A stretch of DNA of 64,000 nucleotides. Origin: Tetraselmis striata (lineage: Eukaryota; Chlorophyta; Chlorodendrophyceae; Chlorodendrales; Chlorodendraceae). Shown here piece by piece: positions 48,400 through 60,345 of this stretch. Within the stretch, counting starts at the first letter, position 1; each line of letters starts with the position of its first letter. The stretch lies in the NCBI GenBank assembly GCA_006384855.1, contig VCJN01003561.1, positions 124,001 to 188,000 on the forward strand. Reading direction: 5' to 3'. The translations under genes and the position numbers were made by a program. The notes beneath the pieces were generated by a model, which was not told the origin of the DNA, did not search any database, and saw only the letters and a program-made list of their open reading frames with translations.

Positions 48400-48580
48400 C
48401 TCCTACAATGGAAAAGGGGTCCGGTCGAAGGAATGAGCTCCTACAACCCGTTTCTCCGACCATTAATACAAGGGGGGGGTGACATCACCGACGAATGATA
48501 ACTTAAGGGCGCGCGGCGACCGTTTTCCTACAATCGGGTAATAATCCGGAAGAATCCGTGCGATTTCTACATTGTAGGAG
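48400..48580. mobile_element. Possible MITE with 11-bp terminal inverted repeats
   Basis: CTCCTACAATG at 48400-48410 and its reverse complement CATTGTAGGAG at 48570-48580 bound 181 bp of non-coding sequence. No target-site duplication is visible, so this may be chance. Confidence 0.3.
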
Positions 48581-49560
48581 TTTCATTGACGAATGAATAA
48601 CTTGTACCTAATGCATCAACCCGAGACACGAGCCCGGGCGATATTGCCCTAAAGAGCCGGGAATCGATTCGGGGACCTCCTGGGGACATACCGTACTACC
48701 ACCGGTTTAGATGTGGCGGGCGGGTTTATAATATCTGGCGGGGTCCCGGGACTACCGGTAATGCTATAAGGCCGGTTCGTTTCAATATTATGTTTCAGTA
48801 CTCTACTTTCTGGAGAAACAGAGGGGGGGGGGGGGGGGGTTCACTTTGTAAGTGGCCTCAACTTTATGTTCACGTACTTTAGCAGTACTTGGCGGCTGGA
48901 GCGGTGCATGAGCGGTTGGGGGCTCGGCCCCGCACCGCCGCCGCCGTTAGTGTCCAGGCCAGGCATATCCTTGCTTGTTGGACAGCGCTTGGCCAGGCTT
49001 GACGGAGGACTCATACTAGATGAGGTGTTATAGACTGTCTACACCATTGTTTTGCTTCAGTGCAAAACTTGTGAGCGTGCCGGCTATCCAGTGCTCGTGA
49101 GGGGCGCCAAGGCCAACTGTGATCGATGCTGTAAAGATGCGAGAACTTGATAGGCGAGCAACATTGCGTAGCATGGCATAGCAGCGCGGTGACTGAGAGC
49201 AGCAACACGTAGCAGTCAGTGGCATACAATAGCTTAGCATCATCATAGCACTACATGGAGGGGTGGATAGAGCGACCGTATGTAGGTATGGCTAGGTTGC
49301 CATGATGCTGACTGTAAAATGGTGATGGTTCCGAACAGTGCCCCACCCCTCTCTATTTTATGCTTGCATATGGCAGGGAACAGCCTTGTGCACACATCCA
49401 TGCATTGAAACCATAAAAAAATGGTGCCAGTGTTAGTTATAATGCAACTTTGGGCATGTTCTACTAAGTATTGTGGGATCAACATGAATAAAGTAGAGGG
49501 GGTGGAAACAGAGGGCGGGGGGTCTAAAACATAGAAGTAAATCGGAATCGCCTAATTAAG

Positions 49561-49872
49561 ATAGACCAGTGCTCCTGCGCCTGCGTCGCGTCGCTCGTCG
49601 GCATGTGTTGCTATGACCCGGGTCATTGGCTGCAAGCGTCCTCGCCGCGGCTGATAGCCTACCCCGGGGCGAGGGTTTCCTTTGGTTCCTGGCAGCTAAG
49701 TGACTTCGTGGTTCCCTTGTCTCCTTCTTGGTTCTTGGCTCCCTGTCCTCCTGCTCAACCTTGGTTTCAGGCTTGTGTCTCTCTTTTGCTGGCAACCTTT
49801 CATAGTTGCTGTTAGTTATGTTTGTAGTGCGCTTTTGTGAAAGCCCTTATGTAATAAATAAAATAGACCAGT
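49561..49872 (+). mobile_element. LINE family A, short 5'-truncated copy with 10-bp target-site duplication
   Basis: ATAGACCAGT at 49561-49570 and 49863-49872 flanks 292 bp that closely match the last part of the family A element at about 22690-22970, including the end of its reading frame (TRVIGCKRPRR region). TGTAA (49850-49854) lies 8 nt before the right repeat. Confidence 0.9.
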
Positions 49873-50571
49873 ACGCCAGGGGGGGGGGGGGTTGGTAATC
49901 AATTGGGCTGTTTTCTTTTTCGACTAGGGTTTGGTGCCGGCTGGTGCAAAAATAACCTACAAGGGCACCAGGTCTCGATTGAGGGTTAGCGACTAAGCGT
50001 TAGGGTTATCTACCACCGCATGTATATAAGCCACAGCAACGATCGGCATCCCGAACATCAAGGCATTCTCTCATCTGCTCACCCCTCTTGTTGTGAGGTT
50101 TCTTCGGAAATTCGGTAGTCTCACGACCTTCACTTATTTGCCGTTAGTCACCTTCTCCTTTCTCATCCTAGATTTAGCGACGGCAACGGTCACGCAGCTC
50201 TGTGCTGCACACGGCGTATTGAGTTTCGACATGCGCGCGGCGGCGCCCCGTGTGAGCCCGGCGGCTGGGCGCACTTGCTGAGCGCCGCCATCCGCCAGGT
50301 TGGGCATTTTCTGCCGGTGAAGGCGTGCGTCAGGGCGTGCTGTCTAGCGCCTTGACTCCCTCGCGCGCGGCCGCGCCTGGATTTTACGCTCGCATTTTCG
50401 GGGGTACTCGTACAACAATCCGCCGCCACCACGCAGTACATAAGCTAATTGTTTTTTGGACGCGGCGGCGCGGCGTGCGACGAAAGCAACGGGGCGGCGG
50501 CGCCCACACATACGAGGACGCCCCCTTCTGGTGGAGACATCCATCGAACACAGCGGGTCGCCCCGAGCAGG
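49873..50571. other. Upstream region of the Pumilio gene
   Basis: Begins with a G run near 49879, then AT-mixed sequence, and becomes GC-rich from about 50220. It probably carries the promoter and 5' UTR of the gene starting at 50572. No separate gene is supported. Confidence 0.4.
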
Positions 50572-51638
50572 ATGGCCTCCAGCCAGGGAGGCGGCGGCTA
50601 CGACGCCGCGCAGCAGCAGCAGCAGTATTCGCATCTTTCGTCAGGACTCTTTGGTGGGCTGCCAGGCGGCGGGCAGGGCACTGGCGGCGGCCAGGCCGGT
50701 CTGATGGCGCCCTCCGGCGCGCCCAATTGGTGCGCTCCTCTCACCCCCCCCCCTCTCCCCCTTTAATTTCCCCTCCAACCCCCCTCGTCAATCCCGACCC
50801 CTTGCCACCACCACCGGCCTCGCATCACCTATATACATTCGGCTCATTACCTAATCATGATAGATTGTGCTCTGAACCCGGCAGCCTGGCGGGCCGAGGG
50901 CTGGCGGTTGGTGCGGCGCAGGGTGGTCGGGGGTAGGGATGGAAAGAGGGGTTGGGGAGGGGGGGGGGGGGGTCGGCGGTGCACGGGACAGATACCCCCC
51001 GCTCCTTTTCCTGTCCTCCTCTTCGAGAACCGCCTCCGCATCCTATCAGCCTCGACGGAACCGGATTCCAGCTGAAGATCTTCCCGTTGTCTCATTTTGG
51101 GGGGCAGGTACGACCGCGAGCTGTCCACGCTGCTGGACGAGATTCCGCGAGCGACGTCAGCGCCGCCGCACCTGGACCGCGAGGTAGCCACAGGCCCGCC
51201 TGCGCCTCCACTGCCCTCCACGCGCCGCCTGCCCGCCTACCCTGCGCGCATTGAAGCCGCCTGCATAGTTAAGCTTTGGTACTGGGATTTGCTGTGGGCG
51301 CCCTCCGCGAACGAGAGCAGGGTGGAGAGAGTGGCTTGCGGGCCCCCTCGCTGCTGCTTCTCCTCCGCGCCATCGGGCTCATCCCCCCACCTTCTCTCGG
51401 CCCCGGCCCCGGCCCCCATCCTCCCCTCTGCCTGCCAACAGGGGCTTCCGCCAGGCATGTCAGAGCGGTACGCAGGCCACCCGGAGTACGTTGGTCATGA
51501 GGCTAGCAGGCAGTACGACCACATGCTGGCGGCGTATGGCCAGCAGGCGCCCGGCGGCAAGATGTCCAACTCGGGCAGTGGCAGCCTGTACGGCATGGAC
51601 CTGCAGCAGCAGGCGGCGCAGCATCAAGCACAGCAGGC

Positions 51639-51669
<31 letters not shown>

Positions 51670-54157
51670 GCAGGTAAGAGAGGTGGCGGGCTGCCGCCGC
51701 CGCACTTGGGCAACCACCAGCTGCATCGCCCCTCGCCGCTAGGCGGGCAGAACCAGCAGATGCGCGCCAGCTACAGCGCGCTCTCCCTCCTCGGTGCGCC
51801 CTCCCGCGACCACCACCCCTGCCCACCACAATTGGGTATTCTCCGCGCCAGCCACAGCTCACGCAATGCGCCTCTGTGCTGTTACAGGTGACCCCCAGAT
51901 GCTGGACAGGCCGAGGTCAGCGGTGGACCTGACCGCCCACAACGCGCTCTCCATGCTCTCTAACCTGAGTGAGCCCCCCCCCCCCCCCCCCCCTCCCCCC
52001 CCCCATCAGCCCCGTCCCCCCGCCCATAATCTGCTCCTGGGTTGGCCTTACCAAGATGCAGCTAACTGGGCGTCATCGGGCTGTCACGCCTGTCCCGCAG
52101 ACCTCAACGACAGCGGCGGCGGCTCGAGCACCCTGCAACAGCTGCAGGCCTTCTCCGCCGGGCTGACGCAGTCCCAGCTGAACGAGCTGCAGGGCATTCC
52201 CGGCCACCTGGCCAGCATCGGCCTGCTGCAGGGTGCCATGCCGCCGGGGCAGCAGCACGGGCAGGGTGGCATGCAGGCCAGCCGGCTGTCCATGCACCAG
52301 CAGGCCTCCATGTCCAGCCCCTCCACGCCCGCGCCCCACATGGACGGTGAGCCGCCACCTCCTCCTCTGCACCGGCGCCGCCGCGCCCATAAGAACCCAT
52401 GGTATAAGCCCGAAATTGGGGCTGCATGCAACCTCTTGGAATAGTGCTTACAGTTCCGCCTTCGTTTTGCCCATGCTTGGCCTCTGAAAGGTCATTATTT
52501 GTGGTGTTTATAACCGCGTCGCTACCTGTAAATGCAGTTGGTGATATGCATGTCCTAGTGAAGCATCCACCCTGGAGGACTGGCCCTGTACTGATAGTTC
52601 TTAGGATATACTAGTGCGCAGATGGCAAAAAACGGCGGTGCCTGGCCATGTTTTGCAACCTTTCTAGAGTAATTTCTAATCTATTCTGTTCTACCGTTAT
52701 TCTATTCCCTCATTGGTATTCCATCGTACTAGGTTGTTTAGATGCAGTAAGGATTACATATTCTTCATGTCTAGTATGCTTTATTACACCTCGTCGAGAG
52801 AGAGAGAGAGAGAGGGGGAACTTTACATGGAGCTGTAGGAAGTCGGAGGGCATCAAGGCATCCCAGTTGGGTAAGGAGCTACGCCCTTCACGTCTGTATA
52901 TATCCTTAATATGAATTTAAATTTTATACCAAACGTAATGTGCCAGTACATGTCGTCACACAGTATCAGGATTACCTAACGCGAAATTTTTGTGTATTCG
53001 TCCGCATTCCAATAGGTAACTCGTAATTGTTGACGTTAGTATGATTAACGTTTTGCCATCGGCATGCATCGGTCCGCAGTTCCGTGTTGCTATCTAATTT
53101 AAACAATGCACGTATATTTTCCTTGGATATATGGGCATTACAAACTCAAGCAATTTATGTATGAAATTGAATCTCAATACGATTGACATGTATGCGGTAG
53201 TTTTCTTTCAAAATAATCCAAACTATCACCATTCTATTCTATTCTATTTTATTCTATTCTATTCTATTCTATTCTATTCTATTCTATTCTATTCTATTCT
53301 ATTCTATTCTATTCTATTCTATTCTATTTCTGATTTCTGATTTCTGATTTCTGATTTCTGATTTCCGGACTTGCATCATAATAGACTGTTTAGTACCCGG
53401 CTGTCCTAATACTCCTGGATATATAATGGTAGGGACTCCTTGTATCCTCTTCTATCAGTCCATCCTGTTCTATTAGTTCACTCGTGAAATCAAATTCAAT
53501 GGGTACCATAAAGACGCCACAAGCTCGAGTCCGAGCGATATATACCTTTTACCCGATAAGTGTATAACTGAAGCACCGCTTACAGCACCGGGGATTACGC
53601 ATTGGGGCGCTTCGTTCTTGCCCTGTGGGCCCTGTCGGTTTCTGCAAGCTTGGCTGGGCATGCTGCCTCCAGACACGTCTCCAAGATTCCGCCTCTATAC
53701 TGCTCCACCTAGCGCATGCACTGCTGAGTCCGCTTGGAACTACCTGTACCAGGAATTTGCGCCCTTCGCAATGTCTACAGCTGTACTTGTACGAGTACTG
53801 TAATCCCGTGACATCGCGACAATCGGACTCACCAAGTGTGCTTGCCACCCCCCCCCCCCCCCCCCTTTTCGGCAGGTGGCATGGGTGGGCAGTACCAAGG
53901 GATGCCCGGGATGCCCCCTGGTGGGCACGGCATGCCGCCTCCGCCGCAGTACGGCATGCCCCCGCCGGGCATGCAAGGCATGGGCATGCCGCCGCCTTCC
54001 ATGGGCGGCGGCCCGCACCAGGGCATGCCCCCGCAGGGCATGATGCCGCCGCACCAGGGCATGCCAGGCATGCTCCCCGGGGCCGGGCAGAACATGCTCA
54101 ACTCCATAGAGTATCAGGTGGCGCAGCCCCTCCGCCCCGCTCCTCATCCCCTCCCCC

Positions 54158-54193
<36 letters not shown>

Positions 54194-57100
54194 ACACCAC
54201 CACCACCACGTACCCACAGGCCTGTCCGAATGTCACTCCAAACAGAAATGCCACAATACCCGCGAGCCCGCTCGCACCCAGTTTCTCACTCCACTTGCCA
54301 GCTTCCGCAATGTGCTGCCGTTGTTATTGCCGGTGGGAATGGTGCCCGGCTGAAGCCGTCAGGCAACTGCATCTCACGCTGCCCCGCCGCTTGCCGTGCT
54401 GCTCAGGCCGCCTACCAGGCCGCCTTGTATGTACAACAGCAGCAGCAGTCGCTCCTCCTAGCCCAGAACCCGCAGGTGAGGCCCACCTCTCCCCCACTCC
54501 CTCTCCCTCTCCCCCGCCCTCGTCGTATTCCCTCACTTGACGTACATTGTCCACTTGTAGCTCGACTAGTGCGCTGCCAGGGTTCATCTGCGCCCAGGGC
54601 AAATGATGCCATTCCTCATAAGCATGGGTTCCAATGCTGCCAGCTGCATTGAAACCTTGCTGAGTCGCCACCTCGTGCTGCTTGCGTGCGCAGATGAATC
54701 AGATGAACCAGTACCTCGGCATGCAGGGCAACATGCAGGGCCAGGAAGCTCTGCAGGCCGCCGCCGCCGCTGCCGCGCAGGCTGCGGTTCAAGAGTGCCG
54801 CTACTACCCCGGCAACGCGGCTGCCATCGCCGCGGCTGCCGCGGCCGCTGCTGCCGCTGCGGCGTCCGGCGCCGGCGCCGGCGGCCGGATGCCAGGTATC
54901 CACGCCCTTCTTCCTCCATCCCCTGCCTCACCATCCCCTGTCAACTGACCTCCCCCTACTCATGCAGCAGCCACCAGTGTTCTATTTGTGTTTCACAGAT
55001 ACAGATGTGTATTTGAGCGAGAGAGAGAGAGAGAGAGAGATAACCGCGTTTAAATACATGCGTGTCAATGATGCCCATTGTGCCATGTTACTTCAAATGA
55101 GACGCGTGGTAGTGCCGCTGACAGCCCCCATTTGCCTTGCCCGCACGCGCAGGCGGCCCCAATGACAACATCAAAGACAACTCGGACCGGGACCATTACC
55201 GCGGCCACGGCCGCCACAAGAGCGGTGACGGCGGCAGGAGCGGCAGCGGCCGCGGCCACCGCGACTCGTCCCGCGGCGGAGGTCATGGCGGCGGCAATCA
55301 TTCGTCCGGCGGCGGCGGCCACTACGGTGGCAGCGGGCGTGACCACCACCACCACCACAGCCACAGCAACAGCGGGAGCGGCAACACGGACCAGGACCGC
55401 GATGACGCCCACTTCACCTGCAAGTGCGTCGGCTCCTGGCGCGCGGCCTTGACCCTCCCTCGATCGTGGCACCGCCTGTGACCGCGGGTCACCCGAGCTC
55501 CGCCGCTGACGAGCCGCCCGCTTGGTGTGTGCGTGCAGGTACAACACGCTGGAGGAGGTGGTGGGCAACCTGATGGAGGCCGCGCAAGACCAGAACGGCT
55601 GCCGGTTCCTGCAGGTGCGCATGCAGCATTTCCCTTGTCTCGTCATTCCTTGCCATGCTGCCCAGCAGTGCCAGTGCCTCCAGCATGTGGTGCCCTGACC
55701 GCCTACCCCCCCCCCCCCCCCCCACCCCCCCGATCTCCCGAAACCCGGCTTTGGTGCCGTCCATAACAGCGTAAGTTTGACGAGGGCGAAGCTGAAGCCA
55801 TCAAGATTGTGCTGCCAGAGGTGCTGGAGCACCTGGTGGAGCTCATGATGGACCCCTTTGGTAACTACCTCGTGCAGAAGCTGCTCGACCGCTGCTCGGA
55901 GGAGCAGCGCCTGGAGGTGCGCGCCGGGCCCGCCCACCTCTACTCAATCTGCGAGAAGCCCGCAGCGGCATGATTGTTATAAGGATATTAGGCCTGTGAA
56001 CGCCCTATCTCCCCGACTCCAATCGCGCTGCCTCATCTGATGCCGTACAACAAGAGTGTGTGCATTCCATCGGCACATGCTGTATGGCACTCCTACAGGC
56101 CTCTAGCTGTTCACCAAACCGTCCGAGCTGCCGGACTCACATGCGCAGCTTTAAAGTGTTTGTCTTATGCCGGCTCTCTTCCCAACTAACTTGCGCTCCC
56201 AACGCATGCTTAATTGCACGCTGGGCGTCTTGTCAGCACGATGCCGCAAACTCGGCATTGCTACCTCGCAGCACAGCCACTCGCCATCTGTGTCATGCAG
56301 ACTGGGCCGCCTCTTTGCGCGCGACATCCTCAGGCCCTGCCCCTAAAGTTTCCTTGCTCGCACTCGCGCGGCGCGTGTGGTCGGCGCAGGTGCTGAAGCG
56401 TGTGGCGGAGAAAGGCGACCTCGTCAGCGTGGCGCTCAACACGCACGGCACCCGCGCGGTGCAGAAGCTCATCGAGACTCTGGCGGGAGAGGAGCAGGTG
56501 AAGATCGTCATCGAGGCGCTGCGCCCCGGGGTGGTCTCCCTCATCAAGGTGCGGCCGCTGTTCAGCAGGAGTGGTGGCGCTGCATGCTGTGAAGTGGTGC
56601 CCCGAAGCATCCACTCTCAACAGACCCCAAGTACTGACCCCCCCCCCCCCCCCCCCTCTCCCCCGGACCCATGCCTGTCTGCCCGCAGGACCTTAACGGC
56701 AACCACGTCATCCAGCGCTGCCTGCAGCGCCTGGGCGCAGAGGACTCGCAGTTCATCTACGACACGGCCGTGGCGCACTCGGTGGAGATCGCCACGCACC
56801 GCCACGGCTGCTGCGTGCTGCAGCGCTGCGTCGACTTTGCGACCGAGCCGCAGAAGGCGCGCCTCGTGGCGGAGATCGCGCGCCGCGCGCTGGTGCTGAG
56901 CCAGGACCCATTTGGTGCGGCGCCGCCCAACGAGTGCGCGTTTGTCCTTCATTTGGCAATTTCATCTCACAGCATGCTTTACTTTGCGCATGTGAATGGT
57001 CATTCCTGTACCCCTCGGGCTCCACTGGAATAAAGAGGGCGGTAGAGAGAGAGATTAAGGATTATTTGTTGGTATATATATCATTGCGCACACGAAAGAA

Positions 57101-58331
57101 GTACAGATGCCGACACACCTCTTTACGAATCCCTATCATCGGCCTCAGATTGGGCCTGCGTGCACGCTGCAAGAACAATCGCTCTAGTTCCGCTTTAGTT
57201 TCGTCCGCAATTGACCTCTGGCGGTAGGGCAGGCCCTTATTCGAAGCGGTCTTATTTATTACTGCCCCGGCGCCCGTGGCGAACTGGCATCGCCGCGCAC
57301 CTGTGGGTACTAGAGTCAACCCGCAAAGGGTACACGTCGTTGACGTTTTGCCATCGAGATGGGGCTGACCGTAACGATGGCGTGTCCCTCCGCGTGCAGG
57401 CAACTACGTGGTGCAGTACGTTCTGGAGCTGGGGCAGGCGGAGCACAGCGCCAAGGTGCCCCCATCCCGCCCGCGCCCCCCGGATGTACTGACATACCTC
57501 CTCTGGCTCCTAGCCCACAGCCCATCGGACCTTGACCTCTCCCTCCTGCCCCGTACTCCCTAACACCCCGCCCCCCTCCGCTCCCGGCGCAGGTCATGAC
57601 GCAGCTGTTCGGCAACTACGCGGAGCTGTCCATGCAGAAGTTCTCCTCCAACGTGGTGGAGAAGTGCCTCAAGCTGGGCGGCCGCGAGCTGAGCGACATC
57701 CGGGAGCAGGTGCGGCCCCCTCTGATGCAGCAAAGAAATCGAAATTGAGATTTATTACAACTTGGTTCCCGGGAGATCCAGGTCTCACGGCCCGACCACG
57801 CGAACCCGCATAGGGGCGGCGGTGCCCGTAGTGTGCAGTCCCCTGAAGGCCCGGGGGAGCAAAGAATTCACACAGCGGCGCATTGATTCTGATTAGTAAA
57901 ACCAAAGCGCTGAGCATCCGATGCTGCACGGCATGCTGCGACTGTACAAGCATGTCCATGCCACGAGTGCGACCATGGTGTCGGCGATGTCTTGACAAGT
58001 CTGGTGCCAAACACGGAGAAGCCTGTCAAAGCGGCGGCTGGTCGCTTGCCCTGGACGCGTGCCTCAGCCTGGATCTCTCACCGCCGGCTGCTGACGCACG
58101 GTGTGCTGTGGCGCGTGACTGCGGCAGATTGTGCGCGAGGTGATGCAGAGCCCGCAGCTGCCGCGGCTGCTGCAGGACGCGTACGGCAACTACGTGGTGC
58201 AGTCCAGCCTGCAGATCTCCTCGGGCGCGCTGCACGGCGAGCTGGTGGAGCACATCCGCCCCTACCTCCCCTCCCTGCGCGGCACCCCGCACGGCAAGCG
58301 CATCCTGGCCAAGCTCAACGGCAAGATCTGA
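50572..58331 (+). CDS. Pumilio-family (PUF) RNA-binding protein (853 aa, 16 exons)
   Basis: Joined exons: 50572-50729, 51108-51183, 51442-51673, 51888-51968, 52101-52346, 53876-54117, 54407-54475, 54694-54895, 55153-55423, 55539-55614, 55770-55916, 56390-56548, 56689-56914, 57400-57455, 57593-57709 and 58128-58331; phases agree. PUF proteins bind 3' UTR motifs and repress translation or trigger decay. The N-terminal 525 residues are low-complexity: poly-Gln, a Gly/Met/Pro-rich GMPP repeat (exon 6), poly-Ala, and a Gly/His/Arg-rich stretch. Eight PUF repeats follow with RNA-contact strings CRFLQ, NYLVQ, TRAVQ, NHVIQ, CCVLQ, NYVVQ, SNVVE and NYVVQ, in the same order as human Pumilio. By the known code this predicts binding to UGUAUAUA-type RNA. 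Intron 5 (1.5 kb) carries microsatellites; many introns have C runs at splice sites. Confidence 0.92.
53231..53366. repeat. ATTCT pentanucleotide array followed by TTTCTGA repeats
   Basis: About 100 nt of nearly pure ATTCT units (53231-53327) run into four or more TTTCTGA-type units, all inside the large fifth intron of the PUF gene. Confidence 0.9.
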
Positions 58332-58944
58332 CGCGCCGGGGGCCACCTGACGGGCGAGTGGGGGGCGCATGCTGCCCGGGGTGGGTTGGGATGTATGTAG
58401 CACTAAGTACTACGAGTATCACCACCGACTAAAAGCGGATGCAGCTCCCCCCGCCGGCCGCCCTTCCCCCGGTGCGCGCACCTACAAACGGGGGCCAGGT
58501 TGAATGATGTGTTTTTGTGTCCCACCTACCACCACTTGTAACCATAACTGACGCAGCTCCGCCCGCCTGCAGTCCGCCGCCTTCACTACGTCCCCTGCAT
58601 GGCATCTGATCTGATGGCAGCTCGGTAGGGAAATGTTGCAAGCAGGGGAGATCGCAATGGGCATCTCTCCGAGTGCCCCTCGATCAAAACCACGTAGGCC
58701 AAGGGCATCACCACGCCCTGCTGAGGTTGTCTGCATTAGAACATAGTAACATCGCCCGCCTAGATGGTCGGAGTTGAACAGATGGCCCTTTGCTGTGCAG
58801 AGTTTCAGACTGAGTAAATATAGCACTACAGTGCAAGCTGTCTGTTCCTCAGCGAGCTGTCTCAAATAAAACCTGCTCGTCAATTGCACAAAATGCAGAT
58901 ATGGACTTGTTAATCGCATGCTGAAAATCTACTGCTTTGCTATG
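58332..58944. other. 3' flank of the PUF gene
   Basis: Likely 3' UTR and downstream sequence of the PUF gene. TGTATGTA occurs near 58391 and a TGTAA signal candidate at 58537. No further gene. Confidence 0.4.
58537..58541 (+). terminator. TGTAA polyadenylation signal candidate for the PUF gene
   Basis: TGTAA lies 206 nt after the stop codon, a plausible distance for a chlorophyte 3' UTR. Confidence 0.4.
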
Positions 58945-59690
58945 TCTTGCCCCCCTTGTCAGGCACCAACTGTAGATTGGGCCACTATCAGCCCTCGCCT
59001 TCGTTTCCGGCCGCGCCCTTTCATGTGTCATACGTGAGCATGACATCATGCGTGGGGGGAGCTCTAAGTGGCGTTTGTTGTGCTCTTATAAAAGCCATAG
59101 GTGTGCGTGTCATTTTTCAGGGTTGGTAATCAATTTGATAACCCAATGTCACAAGGGCACGACTTTTTTTTTATCGCACGTATATGCGTTCAATGTGCAG
59201 TCAAAGTTGAAGGTGAGCGTACATAGCAAGACTTACGAGGGGGGCTGTACAGGTTTTTGCCTTCTTTGGGGGGTCAATACGGGGCCTCGCGAAAATGGCC
59301 AAACAAGGCACATCCAAGCATGTGGCGTCACGGGGAGTATCAAATGAAAGACGTCCATGGTGACAGCTCACCCATACGCACCCGGGAGGATGCCCAATTA
59401 TTGCTTCAAAGATGGCTAACACCTGCCCAAGTAAGTCTTGCCCCCCTGGTCAAGAACCAATTGTAAATCGGCCCATTATCAGCCCTCGCCTGCGTTTCCG
59501 GCCGCGCCCTTTCATGTGCCATATGTGAACATGACATCATGCGTGGGGGGCAGCCCTAAGGGGCGTTTGTTGTGCTCTCAGACTACAACCCATAGGTGTG
59601 CGTGTCATTGTTCAGGGTTGATAATGAACTTGACAACCCAATGTCACAAGGGCATGATTTTTTATATAGCACGTATATGCGTGCTATGTG
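58945..59690. repeat. Diverged tandem duplication of a ~250-bp segment
   Basis: Unit 1 (about 58945-59185) and unit 2 (about 59432-59680) share TATCAGCCCTCGCCT, TTTCCGGCCGCGCCCTTTCA, ACATGACATCATGCGTGGGG, ATAGGTGTGCGTGTCATT and CCCAATGTCACAAGGGCA in the same order, offset by about 490 bp. It is non-coding as far as I can see. Confidence 0.8.
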
Positions 59691-60182
59691 TACGGCTGTC
59701 CGCCAAGAGTTAGCTCTATCATTGTGGAACACGTTCACAAAGACGCGCTCTCCCTGCCGTCGCGGCATGCAAGCAAGTGAGCAGTTCCCGCAAAACGGCC
59801 AATACTGCAATTAAGGCCCGCTCCAACACCAGCCCACCTGCAGCCGCTGTCCGCTTTCAATGCGCCCTTGGCAGAGCCGGGCTTCAGCCCGTACTGCGCA
59901 GGGATGCAGCCCCCGAGTCAGCGGGTAGGCCCGTATGGTCACCAGCTAGGGCATCGTCCAGGGTATGTGGTAGCACTGGCCATCAATACGCTCCCATATT
60001 CTGCTATTGGGCTGCGCCTAGCGGGCCCCTACGCGGGAAGATCCGCCCGCGCGGGGCGAATACATCGCCTTTTTATCGGGATGAGGGTCGCGCGCTGGTC
60101 CACTGTACTAGGGTTCGTAGGAGAACCTTAAAATATTTGCATCGGGCCCCCCTTACCCCCCTCGATTGAATTTTCACCGAGG
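59691..60182. other. No gene recognised
   Basis: An 87-codon frame (59868-60131) has no recognisable motif and may be chance in GC-rich DNA. Confidence 0.3.
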
Positions 60183-60345
60183 GGCCCGGCAAGATTCGAA
60201 CCAGCGCAGAGCGGAATCACGAGCGTATCATGCAGTCCCCCCCCCCCCCCTCCGCCACCTATCACATCTCAAGCCGTTGACAATTATTCTAATTTAATTA
60301 TATCATAATAAGGCGTCACTATACCACTCGGCCGTCGGCGCCGCC
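60183..60345 (-). pseudogene. tRNA-like relic (Leu/Ser type) or tRNA-derived SINE head
   Basis: The minus strand has an A-box-like GGCCGAGTGGT near 60340 and a B-box-like GGTTCGAATC near 60195, both close to polymerase III consensus. They are about 150 bp apart, separated by AT-rich sequence and a G run (C run on plus), and the outer ends do not pair as an acceptor stem. A working tRNA is therefore unlikely. Confidence 0.4.

Larger units (their letters stand above)
45401..49560. other. Repeat-rich region without a recognised gene
   Basis: Holds a GA microsatellite (46020-46062), a 35-bp tandem pair around GTGTCACGCCGG (46451-46518), an exact 67-bp tandem duplication and a possible MITE. Three diverged copies of an AAGTT(C/A)TCATTCG...CGCG...TGCGCCC phrase lie near 47373, 47700 and 47815. 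A 239-codon frame (47717-48436) contains a poly-Pro stretch made by a C run and shows no family. Confidence 0.45.

Noticed and set aside
47717-48436. 239-codon open frame
   Set aside because: The central poly-Pro comes from a C run, there is no family motif, and it may be chance in GC-rich DNA.
55065-55937. 290-codon minus-strand frame with Ala/Val runs
   Set aside because: It is antisense to the Gly/His-rich and first PUF exons.
60183-60345. Functional intron-containing tRNA-Leu/Ser
   Set aside because: The A and B boxes are good, but the ends do not form an acceptor stem and the spacing is too large.
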